Shown piece after piece: positions 6,048 through 6,164 of a stretch of 6,164 nucleotides of DNA. The DNA lies in NCBI GenBank assembly GCA_029934735.1, contig JAOZLR010000164.1, positions 1 to 6,164 on the forward strand, written 5' to 3'. Positions within the stretch are counted from its first letter, which is position 1. The number at the start of each line of letters is the position of its first letter. The notes below the pieces were generated by a model that made no database searches, was not told where the DNA came from, and was given only the letters and a program-made list of their open reading frames with translations. The position numbers were made by a program, and so were the translations under genes. This DNA is from Bacteroidales bacterium (GTDB taxonomy: Bacteria; Bacteroidota; Bacteroidia; Bacteroidales; JAADJA01).

Positions 6048-6164
6048 AACACCTGATACTCGGAACGGCAGGTCACGTTGATCACGGAAAGACAGCCTTA
6101 ATAAAGGCACTGACCGATATTGACTGTGACACCCACAAAGAGGAAAAAGAGAGAGGTATCACTA
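6044..6164 (+). CDS. selB: Selenocysteine-specific elongation factor SelB (N-terminus only, runs off window)
   Basis: The first 40 codons are present. The protein begins MKHLILGTAGHVDHGKT, which contains the P-loop (G1) of translational GTPases with the SelB-typical AGHVDHGKT. It continues to ALTDIDCDTHKEEKERGIT, the start of switch I leading to the G2 region. SelB binds GTP, Sec-tRNA-Sec and the SECIS hairpin in mRNA, and delivers Sec to UGA on the ribosome. The C-terminal winged-helix domains that read the SECIS lie beyond the window. The ATG at 6044 overlaps the selA TGA. EF-Tu is excluded by the selA coupling and by the DIDCDTHKEEKERGIT sequence. Confidence 0.95.
   Translation, partial: MKHLILGTAGHVDHGKTALIKALTDIDCDTHKEEKERGIT

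Noticed and set aside
1..6164. Alternative genetic code with TGA read as Trp or Gly.
   Set aside because: TGA serves as the true stop of the 1-555 gene and selA after complete C-termini, Trp is encoded by TGG, and the sel machinery explains specific recoding.

Overview
The window comes from an AT-rich genome of the phylum Bacteroidota. Three secreted proteins end in type IX secretion (T9SS) type A C-terminal sorting domains, two with complete Sec signal peptides. Several upstream regions match the Bacteroidota promoter -7 motif TAnnTTTG, and genes lack clear Shine-Dalgarno sequences. The species cannot be named from this sequence.

Layout, all on the + strand. (1) 1-555: 3' part of a cell-surface protein with SBBP/delta-60-like repeats and a T9SS tail, carrying an in-frame TGA at 22-24 and a palindromic repeat at 401-450. 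(2) 552-1736: an Omp28-like, thioredoxin-fold secreted protein with a CVSC motif, overlapping the previous stop by 4 bases. (3) 1838-2313: a two-gene type II toxin-antitoxin module with a RelE/ParE-family toxin. (4) 2444-4237: one long secreted-protein gene whose frame is interrupted only by a TGA at 3473-3475. (5) 4321-4412: tRNA-Sec with anticodon UCA. (6) 4451-4571: an intergenic imperfect inverted repeat. (7) 4641-6047: selA. (8) 6044 to window end: the start of selB.

The main result is that the 2444-4237 gene probably encodes a previously unrecognised secreted selenoprotein of 597 residues. The TGA falls at residue 344 in a CxxU motif (C341-V-S-U344). Protein-like sequence continues in the same frame with no ATG near the break. 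All five cysteines of the protein lie within the 52 residues before the TGA. A stem-loop can form directly after it. The next three genes downstream are the selenocysteine machinery: tRNA-Sec, selA and selB.

SelA would convert Ser-tRNA-Sec to Sec-tRNA-Sec, and SelB would deliver it to the UGA codon. selD (selenophosphate synthase) is not in the window. The neighbouring Omp28-like protein carries the cysteine version of the same tetrapeptide, CVSC. The TGA at 22-24 is a weaker second recoding candidate. Selenocysteine insertion and export are inferred from sequence, not shown.
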